From: Selenomonas ruminantium subsp. lactilytica TAM6421
GTDB lineage: Bacteria > Bacillota > Negativicutes > Selenomonadales > Selenomonadaceae
NCBI RefSeq assembly: GCF_000284095.1
Contig: NC_017068.1
Location: forward strand, 1,364,001-1,428,000
Length of the DNA stretch: 64,000 nt
Direction: 5' to 3'
Shown: piece by piece, positions 6,391 through 15,096 of the stretch
Position numbering within the stretch: position 1 is the stretch's first letter
How the letters are laid out: each line of letters opens with the position of its first letter
Position numbers and translations under genes: made by a program
Notes under the pieces: generated by a model
Database searches by the model: none
What the model was told of the DNA's origin: nothing
What the model saw: only the letters and a program-made list of their open reading frames with translations

Positions 6391-6878
6391 GATATAAAGA
6401 ACGGATGCAGTCCATATGGAAGGATGGCAAGCTAAGGAACAGACAACAGATCCTGCTTATGGCAATAATTGTCCTACTGGGTGTGGTTATGACAGCGGAA
6501 TGCAAAGAGTATAGTGCCATGGAAGAAAAAAATGTCAATATGAGGCGGGAGATAGTTGCCTATGGGGAACTTGCCAGAAAGGTAAATGCAGCTCCCTGCC
6601 GGGCTGTACAGGCAGAGCAGGTTCCTCAGGTCATGCAGGATATTGTCCAAAAAGGGAAGGACTATGGCCTTACGATAAAAGTCGGGGATGCACCCCTTTA
6701 TCAGGACGGGACGGCAAGCATATATGAGCTGAATATCACGGGTACATGGAAGCGGACAGCCATGTTTCTGGAGAATCTGCAGTCCAAGGATGCCCTGATT
6801 GGCATGCAGATGCTGGATTTTCAGGGAACTGATGAAAAACTGGATACTGTTGTACAGATAAAGATCTATACAAAGTAG
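6381..6878 (+). CDS. PilO-like bitopic inner-membrane protein
   Basis: This 165-residue protein has the same plan as PilO: basic start, one membrane helix (about residues 24-42), a helical linker and a ferredoxin-like domain whose second half reads YELNITGTWKRTAMFLENLQ, matching the PilO pattern of a G-x-(Y/W) turn before a helix with F-L-x-x-L. It overlaps the PilN-like gene by 10 bases and is followed directly by a small membrane protein. In pili, PilN and PilO form a heterodimer that binds the lipoprotein PilP; the neighbouring genes suggest an equivalent sub-complex here. That role in a conjugation operon is an inference. Confidence 0.5.
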   Translation: MAMRYKERMQSIWKDGKLRNRQQILLMAIIVLLGVVMTAECKEYSAMEEKNVNMRREIVAYGELARKVNAAPCRAVQAEQVPQVMQDIVQKGKDYGLTIKVGDAPLYQDGTASIYELNITGTWKRTAMFLENLQSKDALIGMQMLDFQGTDEKLDTVVQIKIYTK

Positions 6879-7088
6879 GTGATGAAGTTGTTGCTGGTAG
6901 GAATTATAGGCGGCTGGATTGCCGTAAATATCCTGATGACAACTGCTCTTGGGGTGGCAATCATCCGGATGAAACGACTGGATAATCTGATCAGACTAAA
7001 TCTGGAAGCGCAGAACAGTCTTGAAGAATTATTGATAAAGCTGCTGAGAAACGGAAGGGCGGAAGATGTAAATGAATCCAAGGAATAA
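6879..7088 (+). CDS. Small membrane protein of the transfer operon
   Basis: The 69-residue product has one N-terminal membrane helix (residues 3-28) and an amphipathic helical tail (RLDNLIRLNLEAQNSLEELL) that could form a coiled coil. It starts right after the PilO-like stop codon and overlaps the next gene by 17 bases. No family was recognised. The position among inner-membrane platform genes suggests a structural subunit. Confidence 0.6.
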   Translation: MMKLLLVGIIGGWIAVNILMTTALGVAIIRMKRLDNLIRLNLEAQNSLEELLIKLLRNGRAEDVNESKE

Positions 7089-7518
7089 ATGGCTTCTAAA
7101 TATTGGTGCTGGCATAGCTGTTGGACTTATGGCTGGTGTTGTCCTATGCAGCGGACAGAATGCCAGTAATACAACTAATGTTGCCCAGGCAGAAGATAAG
7201 CCCCTGTGGCAAGAAAATATGGTGGAGCTTGCCGATTATAATCCATTTCCCTCACAGTATAAGGTGGATGAGAAAACTGTTGTGGAAGCGGGGAAGAAAC
7301 CTACGGTAAGGACTATTCCTTATCCGGAAGACAGGCAGATGGCGGTACCAAGAGTTTTCCCTACAATACCGCAGATACCGGCAAGGAAAGGCAACACTCT
7401 TTCGGAAAAGTTTGCTCAGGATATTGATACGCAGCATAAATCGGAAACAGAAGGATACAGCACCAAAATCGCCTTTATCGGGGGCGATGGCCTGAGCATT
7501 AAGGAAAAGGGGGAATAA
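7072..7518 (+). CDS. PilP/GspC-like bitopic periplasmic protein
   Basis: This 148-residue protein has an N-terminal membrane anchor (residues 9-27) and a Pro-rich periplasmic part. The segment LADYNPFPSQYKV resembles the (D/N)PF start of PilP/GspC domains, and the C-terminus has YSTKIAFIGGDG, which is close to YSASIAFAGDYG in the VirB10 protein of the same operon. This suggests a shared interaction motif. Together with the PilN- and PilO-like genes it completes a PilNOP-like set. The assignment is tentative; it could also be an operon-specific VirB10 partner. Confidence 0.4.
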   Translation: MNPRNKWLLNIGAGIAVGLMAGVVLCSGQNASNTTNVAQAEDKPLWQENMVELADYNPFPSQYKVDEKTVVEAGKKPTVRTIPYPEDRQMAVPRVFPTIPQIPARKGNTLSEKFAQDIDTQHKSETEGYSTKIAFIGGDGLSIKEKGE

Positions 7519-7521
7519 GGG

Positions 7522-8259
7522 ATGGATGTGAGCAATCTCTTTCGTGGGGCTCAGGAATTCAACAAGGAAGAGCCGCAAAATCCCTGTGAGTATGGCCGCA
7601 AGGTCTGGGATGATATGAATGGCAATGCCTTAAAGCAAAATCACAATCTGAGAATTATGTGTATGGGACTTATGGGAGCACTTGTCATTGCAACCATCGG
7701 CAATGTCTATCAGGCAACCCAAAGTACCGTGGAGCCATATATCATCGAGGTGGACAGCACAACAGGTGCCATCCGGAAGGCTGGGGCCATATCGGAAATG
7801 AATTATACGCCGGAAAAGCTGGAGGTAGAGTATTTCCTGGGCAGGTTCATTCAGGATACCCGCAGTCTGCCGGTGGATGCGGAAGTTTACAAGCAGAGTT
7901 GGTATGAGGCCTATGGTTATATGACCAAGGATGCGGCTGCAGCCATGTCTGCTGAAATGGAAAAACAGGATAGAACCGGCGATTTTGGCAAGAAGCGTAT
8001 CAAGGTAACGATCAATTCCATTCTGCCAGTGAATTCAGGCAGTGACTCATATCAGGCCAACTGGACGGAAGAAGTTTGGGATCTTACAACGGGCAGCCAG
8101 AAGACGGTAAAGATGACCGGGATATTCACGATTACCATCATTCAGGGAAAGGATAAGAAATCCCTGATGGAAAATCCCCTGGGCATCTATGTAAAAGACT
8201 TCAGCTGGTCGGAAGAAAATGTGGCAAATGTTTCTAAGGAAAAGGCAGGGGATAAATGA
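7522..8259 (+). CDS. trbF: VirB8/TrbF-type mating pair protein
   Basis: A 245-residue bitopic inner-membrane protein. A cytoplasmic N-terminus of about 45 residues precedes one membrane helix (about 48-66), then a VirB8-like NTF2 fold domain. The family ending NPLGIYVKDFSW is intact, and the start of the periplasmic part (VEPYIIEVDSTTGAIRKAG) is typical of TrbF. VirB8 proteins nucleate the inner-membrane complex and contact VirB10, VirB4 and VirB5. The ATG at 7522 follows AAGGGGGAATAAGGG. The stop overlaps the next gene by 4 bases. Confidence 0.88.
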   Translation: MDVSNLFRGAQEFNKEEPQNPCEYGRKVWDDMNGNALKQNHNLRIMCMGLMGALVIATIGNVYQATQSTVEPYIIEVDSTTGAIRKAGAISEMNYTPEKLEVEYFLGRFIQDTRSLPVDAEVYKQSWYEAYGYMTKDAAAAMSAEMEKQDRTGDFGKKRIKVTINSILPVNSGSDSYQANWTEEVWDLTTGSQKTVKMTGIFTITIIQGKDKKSLMENPLGIYVKDFSWSEENVANVSKEKAGDK

Positions 8260-9284
8260 TGTGGCAGGATTCAAGAAAACGTATTTTGGTATGGGGAATG
8301 CTGGGCGTGCTCATGTTGCCTGCGGGAGCTTCAGCACAGGAAAGTAATGCGAATGCTGAGGTAAAGACAGCGCAGACAGAAACAACGGAAGTGAAAAACA
8401 CCCACGAAAGCCGTAAGGAAAAGGAATTAAAAGAAAGAGTTAAAGTGCTTGAAGCTCAGTTGGAGGAAAAAGCACGGGAACAGCTGGAATTGCAGGCTGA
8501 AGTGGATGATTTAAGCTCCCGGCAAAAGGCCATTGAACGAGGGGATAGTCTCTCGCATGGTTACCCGGCTACCAGCAACTATCTGGTGGAACCTGGCTAT
8601 AACGAAAATGTGGGCTATACTCAGGATGCCATAAATGCCCAGGGAGACAGCACCATGGTATTCAGTTACAGCCCTAGCCAGCTCTATAAAATCTATTGCA
8701 AGCTGAATTATCTGACCGATATTGTGCTGAAGGAAGGGGAACAGATTACCTTTGTGGGTGGTGGTGATACAGGTAAATGGATGCTGGATGCTTCCTCTGT
8801 AGAGGGGACACCCCATATCTATCTGAAGCCCATTGCCAGAGGAGCCAAGACCAATATCATCATCAATACGACACACCATACATATCAGGTGCTTTGTAGC
8901 GAAGGGGATTGGTACAATCCGATTATCAAGTGGTCATATGGCAGTGAAAACATCATGAAGAGTATTGCCGGCCAGAAGGTTATGGACAGAACCGTAAGCG
9001 GCGTTGTGCAGTCGCCGGAGAATTTGTCCTTTGCCTATAGTATCAGGGGCAAGGCAAGCTGGAAGCCTGAGCATGTCTTTGATGATGGCCATAAAACCTA
9101 TATCCGTTTCAGCCGGAATTTCAAGAAGCTGCCGGTGCTCTTTGTAAAGGATAAGGGGCATAAGGAGGCCATGCTGGTGAATTATCATGTTAAGGGCAAT
9201 ACACTGGTGGTGGAGCGCACCTTCAATGAAGCGCAGCTGAGAATGGATGGAGAAATTGTAAGGATTACACGGTCAGGAAAATAA
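8256..9284 (+). CDS. trbG: VirB9/TrbG-type outer-membrane core protein
   Basis: A 342-residue exported protein: a signal peptide ends near residue 28 (MLPAGASAQES), followed by a Glu/Lys-rich coiled-coil stretch (residues 45-85) and the VirB9 domain from about residue 130. Recognisable elements include SPSQLYKIYCKLNYLTDI, IYLKPIARGAKTNIIINT and the C-terminal beta domain (DDGHKTYIRFSRN) that inserts with VirB10 into the outer membrane. The coiled coil before the VirB9 domain is longer than usual. Presence of this gene argues for a host with an outer membrane. Confidence 0.88.
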   Translation: MMWQDSRKRILVWGMLGVLMLPAGASAQESNANAEVKTAQTETTEVKNTHESRKEKELKERVKVLEAQLEEKAREQLELQAEVDDLSSRQKAIERGDSLSHGYPATSNYLVEPGYNENVGYTQDAINAQGDSTMVFSYSPSQLYKIYCKLNYLTDIVLKEGEQITFVGGGDTGKWMLDASSVEGTPHIYLKPIARGAKTNIIINTTHHTYQVLCSEGDWYNPIIKWSYGSENIMKSIAGQKVMDRTVSGVVQSPENLSFAYSIRGKASWKPEHVFDDGHKTYIRFSRNFKKLPVLFVKDKGHKEAMLVNYHVKGNTLVVERTFNEAQLRMDGEIVRITRSGK

Positions 9285-9302
9285 ACCGGGGGAGGTGAGC
9301 AG

Positions 9303-10589
9303 ATGAGTGGCATTAAAGAACTTAGGGATGGCCTGGCTAAGAAGATGTCTGCCATGAAGGAAAAGCAGGGTAAGTCCGAGCTTACGAATCCTTCCATGGC
9401 GGAAGGGGTTAATGAGAAGGCATATGGCCTCAGGAAAAAGGTTGTATACGGGATTGTACTGTTCTTGGTCAGCGCTTTTTTGAGCTTTTCGTATTTTGGC
9501 ATGGGTAGTGATGAACCCCAGGAGAAAAAGACGAAACAGACAGATCAGGCTGCCGATGCCAACAATATGGTCAATAGTGACAGGCAGCTGCAGCAAATGA
9601 ATAACCGGGTAAAAAATCCCAATGGCATGAGTCCTGGGGCTGCTCCACCTATGGAAGGCGGAAAAGGGACGAATGGCACGGCCCAGAACAATGCCCGGGG
9701 CAATATGGAAACTGCTGAGCAGGGGAATGGGCAGCGGGGTGCAGACAATAACGCCAGATATCCGGTAATACCGCAGAGAAGTTATAGCGGAAGCTATAGC
9801 AGTCCCTATCCTGTGCCCCTGCCCTTAAATCCGGTGAAGCAGGCTCCGCAGCCCAAAAAGGAAAAAGAAGATTATAGTGCATCCATTGCCTTTGCCGGTG
9901 ATTATGGTAAAGATACGAAATCTGCCGATAAACCTGCGGAAACGAATGAGGCCAATCTGGCCAGTAAAACAGGCCAGCAGGCATTTGCCGGCACTTCCTA
10001 TATGGAATTGACACCAAACAGCCTGCAGGCCGGTACAGTGATACCAGCGGTGCTGCTTACAGGTATCAATACGGATGTGGGCGGTCAGGTAATGGCGCAG
10101 ATTGAAAGCGATGTATATGATTCTTTGACCGGGACGCAGTTATTGATTCCTGCCGGGAGCAGACTGGTGGGAACCATTGGCCAGGGAGCAAAGGAAGGCC
10201 AGAATCGTGTATCTGTATCCTGGCAAACGCTGATTATGCCATCTGGAGGAAGCTATACGTTGGGCGGTTCGATGATCGCTGCCGATATGTCAGGTTATGG
10301 AGGCATCCCGGGACGGGCTCATCACCATAGCGGCAGCCTGCTTAGAAGCGGCTTCTTTACCTCGGCAGTAGCTGCCCTTGGAGCTATTGCCAGCGGCAAT
10401 ACATCAACAACAACAAATACCTATACCGCCGGTCAGCTGGCGGGACAGGGAGCCATGAGCAATCTGATGAATACGGCTTCAGCCCTTATCCAGAAAGGGG
10501 TAAATAATGCCGGAACAACCATTACGGTGGAAGCTGGCAAGGAGTTTATGGTGTATGTGACCATGCCTGTACAGTTCAATCCCTATTAA
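9303..10589 (+). CDS. trbI: VirB10/TrbI-type channel protein
   Basis: A 428-residue protein that should span both membranes: a cytoplasmic N-terminus, a membrane helix near residues 45-62, a long Pro/Asn/Gly/Gln-rich linker (about 75-200), and the C-terminal VirB10 barrel domain. The barrel shows the family pattern AGTVIPAVLLTGINTDVGG, then IPAGSRLVGTIGQG and a closing VYVTMPVQF. VirB10 couples ATP use at the inner membrane to opening of the outer-membrane pore. The ATG at 9303 follows GGGGGAGG. It shares a YSxxIAF motif with the PilP-like protein upstream. Confidence 0.92.
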   Translation: MSGIKELRDGLAKKMSAMKEKQGKSELTNPSMAEGVNEKAYGLRKKVVYGIVLFLVSAFLSFSYFGMGSDEPQEKKTKQTDQAADANNMVNSDRQLQQMNNRVKNPNGMSPGAAPPMEGGKGTNGTAQNNARGNMETAEQGNGQRGADNNARYPVIPQRSYSGSYSSPYPVPLPLNPVKQAPQPKKEKEDYSASIAFAGDYGKDTKSADKPAETNEANLASKTGQQAFAGTSYMELTPNSLQAGTVIPAVLLTGINTDVGGQVMAQIESDVYDSLTGTQLLIPAGSRLVGTIGQGAKEGQNRVSVSWQTLIMPSGGSYTLGGSMIAADMSGYGGIPGRAHHHSGSLLRSGFFTSAVAALGAIASGNTSTTTNTYTAGQLAGQGAMSNLMNTASALIQKGVNNAGTTITVEAGKEFMVYVTMPVQFNPY

Positions 10590-10604
10590 TGGGAGGTGGA
10601 AAAT

Positions 10605-13055
10605 GTGAGTGTAGCAGCAATTGGTGAAGATGCCGAAATAAGATGTCATAAAGTAAAAGTCGTTTTGGTGCTGATGACGATTTTTGCTCTGCTGGGAATG
10701 GAAGCAGCAACCGAGAGCATTGCTTCTGACTGCAACTATGATGACTCTCTGGGAAGATTCCTTATGGTATATGACTATCCCATCTATGGTTTCTGGAATT
10801 ACTGGCTCTGGAGTTATGGCAGGATAGGCACGCTTATACCGGATATAATCCTGCGGGGCGACAGATGGTTCTATGGCTTCCTGCTGGCCGGTGGCCTTAT
10901 GAGTTGTGTCTATATTCGCAATGCCAGACTGCTGATAACCCATGGCTCTGCAAAATGGGCCAGCAGGAAGGATATTGAAAAAGCAGAGCTTACAGGAAAT
11001 ACCGGCGTGATTTTGGGGATAAATCCCTATACACATAAGCTGATGCGGGATGACAGTTCGGCGCATATCCTGCTATTGGCACCCACGAGGTCGGGCAAAG
11101 GCGTATGCGTGATTATTCCTACTTGCCTTACCTGGACACATTCCATCTTTGTAACGGATGTCAAAGGGGAGAACTGGATTAAAAGCGCCGGATACCGGAA
11201 AAAGTATATGGGGCAGAAGTGCATAAAGTTTGAACCCCTGAATAATGATGGCAGTTCTGCCAAATGGAATCCGCTATCGGAAATCCGCATGGAAACACCT
11301 TATGAGGGAAGTGATGTGGATACCATAAGCGGGATACTGGTCAATCCCAAGGGAGAGAATAAGGACGGGGATTATTGGCCGCAGGCTGGTAAGGCGCTGT
11401 TAAAGTCTGCAATAATCCATCACTTGTATTGGTTTAAGCGGGAAAAGAGGCCATTGCCCAATCTGACCAATATCCTGTCTTCAGTATCGAATCTGACGGA
11501 GCTTTTGGCATCCATGGGTTCCTATGCACATATTACCGTAGAAGATTTTTTTCAGAGTCCCAATGTGTTCCAAGTCTGCTATGGAGAAAACTATATCACG
11601 GATTTTTCAGGCTACAATACGGCCTTGTCTGAACTGGCTGGCCGGGAGATACGGTTGACTTCGGTAAATGAATTAAAGGCGGAACTTCGGAATTATTCAC
11701 TGAAGGGTGCGAAAGAGGACAGGCTGGAGAGAAAAATAGCTGCTATGGAAGAGAATCTTGCCGAATTGGAGGAGGAAGAGGAGAAAATATCCAGCAGGCA
11801 GGATGAAGCCGATATGGCCTATGAAGAAGCGGATCTACGGGCAGACGAGGGCAAAGCCAAAGCTGCGGAACTGCGGGAAAAATTAGCCAGAGGCGAAGTT
11901 ACAGCGGAAGAATCCATAGCTGCTGATAATGCGGCCAGTGAACTCATAAAGGAAGCAGCCCACTGCAAACTGATGGCAGATAAGGCCGAGCGGATGATGA
12001 AACAGATTGCCATGCGGAAAGCCGACCTGATGGAACAGATTGACGTGCTGAAAAAGAAGATAGGCGAACTGGAACAGGAAGCAGGCGGTGGAGAGAAGAT
12101 TGATTTTAAGGATGGCGCTAAGCCCTGGTATAAGCTGCTGGTGCATCCCAAGGTACTGGAATGTGCGCAAAGCCTTCTGCCGAAGGTGAAAAGTGCCGGC
12201 GGGGAAATAAGCGGCATTCAGTCAACGGCTGCAACCTGCTTGAATCTGTATCAGGATCCGATTGTACAGGAAAATACCAGTACTTCAGATTTTCTGGTGG
12301 AGGATTTATTAAATCCGGAGCAGACTGTATCCTTCTTTCTGGTAATTCCGCCAAATGATTTGGAAAGGCTTACGCCATTGGTGCGGCTGCTTATAAACAT
12401 GATGCTGAACAGGCTCATCCGGGATATGAAGGATGAGCATATAGCAGGCATAAAACGTCAGCGGCTGCTTATGATGCTTGATGAATTTGCGCAATTCGGC
12501 AAGTTTGAGACCATCGAGACGGCTATGGCGGTCTGTGCAAGTTTTGGTATCAAGATGTGTATTGTGACGCAGACCATCACTCAGCTGTATAAGAGCTATA
12601 CCAAGGATCAGGCGATTATGGGCAACTGCCATACGCAGGTTATGTTTACACCCAATCAGGATGGCGGTGTGACGGCCAAGAATATATCTGATTCCCTGGG
12701 AAAGGAAACCATACTTACGGAAAATAAGAACGATGGTGGTGGCGGCCTGTTCAAGGGAAGTACATCTAAATCCGGTATGGGGCGTAATCTGCTGATGCCG
12801 GAAGAGGTGGCCAAGATGCCCTTTGAACGGGAAATCATCATGTGTGCCAGACATAATCCGATTTACGGAGAGAAGCTCTTATACTTCAACGATAAGCGAT
12901 TCAAGGAGCGGGCGGCTATCCCACCGCCAGTATATAGCGATACCGTAAGAAAAGTAGCTACATTCCGGGATATTGAGGCAATAACAAGACCAATTATGCA
13001 TGATATGCGCTTAGCCCAGGAAAGGGTGCGGCAAGCTCGTTCTGCGGAAATGTAA
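10605..13055 (+). CDS. traG: VirD4/TraG-type coupling ATPase with coiled-coil insertion
   Basis: An 816-residue type IV coupling protein that docks the DNA-relaxase substrate on the channel. Two N-terminal membrane helices (about 18-34 and 88-106) precede Walker A (APTRSGKG, 159-166), and Walker B is LLMMLDEF near residue 622, followed by the FGIKMCIVTQTITQL region of the TraG family. Between them, about residues 358-498, lies an unusual Lys/Glu/Ala-rich coiled coil. Start: the GTG at 10605 is 8 bases after GGGAGG, while the upstream in-frame GTG at 10596 overlaps that site. An IS110 element separates the gene from the rest of the operon. Confidence 0.92.
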   Translation: MSVAAIGEDAEIRCHKVKVVLVLMTIFALLGMEAATESIASDCNYDDSLGRFLMVYDYPIYGFWNYWLWSYGRIGTLIPDIILRGDRWFYGFLLAGGLMSCVYIRNARLLITHGSAKWASRKDIEKAELTGNTGVILGINPYTHKLMRDDSSAHILLLAPTRSGKGVCVIIPTCLTWTHSIFVTDVKGENWIKSAGYRKKYMGQKCIKFEPLNNDGSSAKWNPLSEIRMETPYEGSDVDTISGILVNPKGENKDGDYWPQAGKALLKSAIIHHLYWFKREKRPLPNLTNILSSVSNLTELLASMGSYAHITVEDFFQSPNVFQVCYGENYITDFSGYNTALSELAGREIRLTSVNELKAELRNYSLKGAKEDRLERKIAAMEENLAELEEEEEKISSRQDEADMAYEEADLRADEGKAKAAELREKLARGEVTAEESIAADNAASELIKEAAHCKLMADKAERMMKQIAMRKADLMEQIDVLKKKIGELEQEAGGGEKIDFKDGAKPWYKLLVHPKVLECAQSLLPKVKSAGGEISGIQSTAATCLNLYQDPIVQENTSTSDFLVEDLLNPEQTVSFFLVIPPNDLERLTPLVRLLINMMLNRLIRDMKDEHIAGIKRQRLLMMLDEFAQFGKFETIETAMAVCASFGIKMCIVTQTITQLYKSYTKDQAIMGNCHTQVMFTPNQDGGVTAKNISDSLGKETILTENKNDGGGGLFKGSTSKSGMGRNLLMPEEVAKMPFEREIIMCARHNPIYGEKLLYFNDKRFKERAAIPPPVYSDTVRKVATFRDIEAITRPIMHDMRLAQERVRQARSAEM

Positions 13056-13209
13056 TTTGTGGTGGGTGAATTTGTCGGTTATACGAGCCTGCAAATAAAA
13101 AGTCAAGCATAAATTTCGGAATGGAGTAAATTTCTATGAAGTGATTTTATGGCACGACAAAAAGGCTGCCGCAATGCGTCAACCTGTAAAGAATTTTCTG
13201 AAATTGTTA

Positions 13210-14418
13210 TTATTCCAAAGGTAAGCTGCTTAAGTATTCCTTGACTTTACCAAAGTAGATTCGCAGGAACTTATTTGCTCCGGCTGTCATGTAAACGTAG
13301 TAGGGCTTACCCTCATCACGTTTTTTCACCATGAATCTGTATACAGGGTCGTCTTCTGGTTGTAGCTTAATCAAGACATCCATTATGAGGTATAACGTTT
13401 TTCTCAGATATGGAGACCCATGTTTAGTGGTGTGAACGCTCTTTTGGGCATAGTCACCAGATTCATTAACTCCAGGGTCTACACCTGCAAAGGCTGTAAG
13501 CTGACTGCGCTTGGTGAATTTATGCACATCGCCAATCTCGGCAATGAGCTGTGGGCCAAGAGTCGTTCCTACGCCGAACATGGACATAACAACAGGATAT
13601 TCCGGCAGTTTGGAAGCTAGGCTATCCATTTGTTGACGAAGTTCCTCTACGGCCTTGGAAATGGCATTTAGCTGTTCTACAGCCTGATGGATAAACATTT
13701 TCGTCATATCATCTTTAGGTAATATGGCAATCAGTTCCAACGAAGCATCACGTATTTCCTTTGGCTTGTCAGGCTGGAAATTATAGCCGTGCTTTTTGCA
13801 CCACTTCTGGTACTTGTCTGTAAAGGAAGACAGGCTGATATTGCAAACACAATCCACATGCCAAAATTTTTCGATGAAGTCTATCCACTTTTCGCTGCCA
13901 TCTGGCCGCTTGGGGCTGGTGAAGAATTTATTGGCTCCCGGATAGGTTTCATCAACTAAGGCTATTAAATTGTTTTTGTATGCCGTCTGCTGCTTCTGGT
14001 AGAAGCTCATCTGGCGGTTCATGAGTTTGAGCTGTGTACGTATTTTATCCATAGCTGTATACTGACGCAGCTCAGGCCATTTGTCAAGGGCGTAGCGTGC
14101 AATCTTCTTTGCATCAGCTTTATCTGTTTTGACGCGGCGCAGGGAGTTGTTATCGAAGTTCTTGATTAACTTGGGGTTCACAGCACTAACAAACAGGCCG
14201 GCACCAGAAAGCCAGCGAACCATTGGTTCGTAGTAGCGGCCTGTGTGCTCCAAGACAACGCGGCATTCGCCGTCTAAGGTATTTAAATAATTCACGAGGT
14301 CGTTCATGCCGCTTTTAGTGTGACGTACCTCAAAAGGTTTGGCTACTGTCTCACCAAAAGGCTTTACTACGGCAACTGTGCTTCTGCCTTTCGAGACATC
14401 AATCCCTACTGCGTTCAT
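13210..14418 (-). CDS. IS110-family transposase (DEDD)
   Basis: A 402-residue recombinase with both family domains. The N-terminal RuvC-like DEDD domain shows GIDVSKGRSTVAVV (first Asp), LEHTGRYYEP (Glu) and TDKADAKKIARYA (Asp pair). The C-terminal Tnp20 domain shows FGVGTTLGPQLIAEIGD and HGSPYLRKTLY, containing the Ser used for strand cutting. ATG 14418 is 8 bases after AAGGAG; the frame is open further upstream without a better site. The coding sequence is intact. It lies antisense inside transfer block 1, with no inverted repeats, as usual for IS110. Confidence 0.95.
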   Translation of the reverse strand: MNAVGIDVSKGRSTVAVVKPFGETVAKPFEVRHTKSGMNDLVNYLNTLDGECRVVLEHTGRYYEPMVRWLSGAGLFVSAVNPKLIKNFDNNSLRRVKTDKADAKKIARYALDKWPELRQYTAMDKIRTQLKLMNRQMSFYQKQQTAYKNNLIALVDETYPGANKFFTSPKRPDGSEKWIDFIEKFWHVDCVCNISLSSFTDKYQKWCKKHGYNFQPDKPKEIRDASLELIAILPKDDMTKMFIHQAVEQLNAISKAVEELRQQMDSLASKLPEYPVVMSMFGVGTTLGPQLIAEIGDVHKFTKRSQLTAFAGVDPGVNESGDYAQKSVHTTKHGSPYLRKTLYLIMDVLIKLQPEDDPVYRFMVKKRDEGKPYYVYMTAGANKFLRIYFGKVKEYLSSLPLE

Positions 14419-14640
14419 GTACATCGCTCCTTGAAGATAGAATTGCAATGGCGAACCATACTCCTCATTGCCGATTCAATCTCCTGTGGGTTGACACGGA
14501 CGCATCTGGAAAGATAGCCCAACCTGCATAAATCGAACAGCTGGGAATGAGAGGATGGTAAACAGACTCGTATACGGACATGTAGGTCCTAGGAGGAATC
14601 CCGTCTAACCATTACCTCACTATTTTACCAGCTTAAACAA
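14419..14640 (-). ncRNA. Candidate bridge-RNA region of the IS110 element
   Basis: The 222 bases upstream of the transposase start carry no coding frame of note but have several possible hairpins. In IS110 elements the non-coding end next to the transposase is known to encode a bridge RNA whose loops pair with donor and target DNA. This stretch is the expected place in this element. Precise ends and loops were not determined. Confidence 0.4.
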
Positions 14641-14707
14641 CGAGGTGGATAGGAACGGTAGCTATCCGTTTCCAATCCATAGTTCTATTGTAGGAGGAGG
14701 AAAAAAG

Positions 14708-14950
14708 ATGCTTACAAGAGCGGTTAAGATTACTTTTGATGTCAGAAATCCTGAGAAGGCCAAATACGAGCTGGAAATGGTGGATAGCAGTATGCTCACG
14801 CAAGCTAAGGACTTCAGTGATGAAGAACTGCAGGGCGCAGTAGATTACTATATTGAGCATGCAGAAAATGAGATTACAAGGGCCCAGGCCATTAGAGCCA
14901 AGGCGCTGCTGCCCAGATACCTTGCATTAAGAAAAGCAGGCGTGATATGA
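14708..14950 (+). CDS. Small protein of the transfer operon
   Basis: This 80-residue, mostly helical charged protein (MLTRAVKITFDVRN at the start, then DEELQGAVDYYIEHAENEI) has no signal peptide or membrane helix and is probably cytoplasmic. It begins at the ATG at 14708, 7 bases after GTAGGAGGAGG; a longer frame back to 14645 has no site. The stop codon overlaps the next start (ATGA), so the two are translationally coupled, and VirB11 follows. It now lies directly behind the IS110 element. Family not recognised. Confidence 0.65.
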   Translation: MLTRAVKITFDVRNPEKAKYELEMVDSSMLTQAKDFSDEELQGAVDYYIEHAENEITRAQAIRAKALLPRYLALRKAGVI

Positions 14951-15093
14951 AAATCTTAGGCAGGAAGGCCCGTAAGGCAAGAACGGTGGCCGATATTGAA
15001 AGCAGGCTCCAGCAGCGGGGCATGCGGGTGCTTAATGGTCAAAAGAAGGACAAGGTGCATACAAGGAACTTTGCTGGTGGCAAGGGGGCATAA
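14947..15093 (+). CDS. Very small basic protein of the transfer operon
   Basis: This 48-residue product is strongly basic (MKILGRKARKARTVADIESR at the start). It overlaps the preceding gene by 4 bases (ATGA) and ends 3 bases before the VirB11 start, a spacing that supports real translation. The charge suggests nucleic acid or membrane surface binding, but nothing else can be said. Confidence 0.6.
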   Translation: MKILGRKARKARTVADIESRLQQRGMRVLNGQKKDKVHTRNFAGGKGA

Positions 15094-15096
15094 GAC

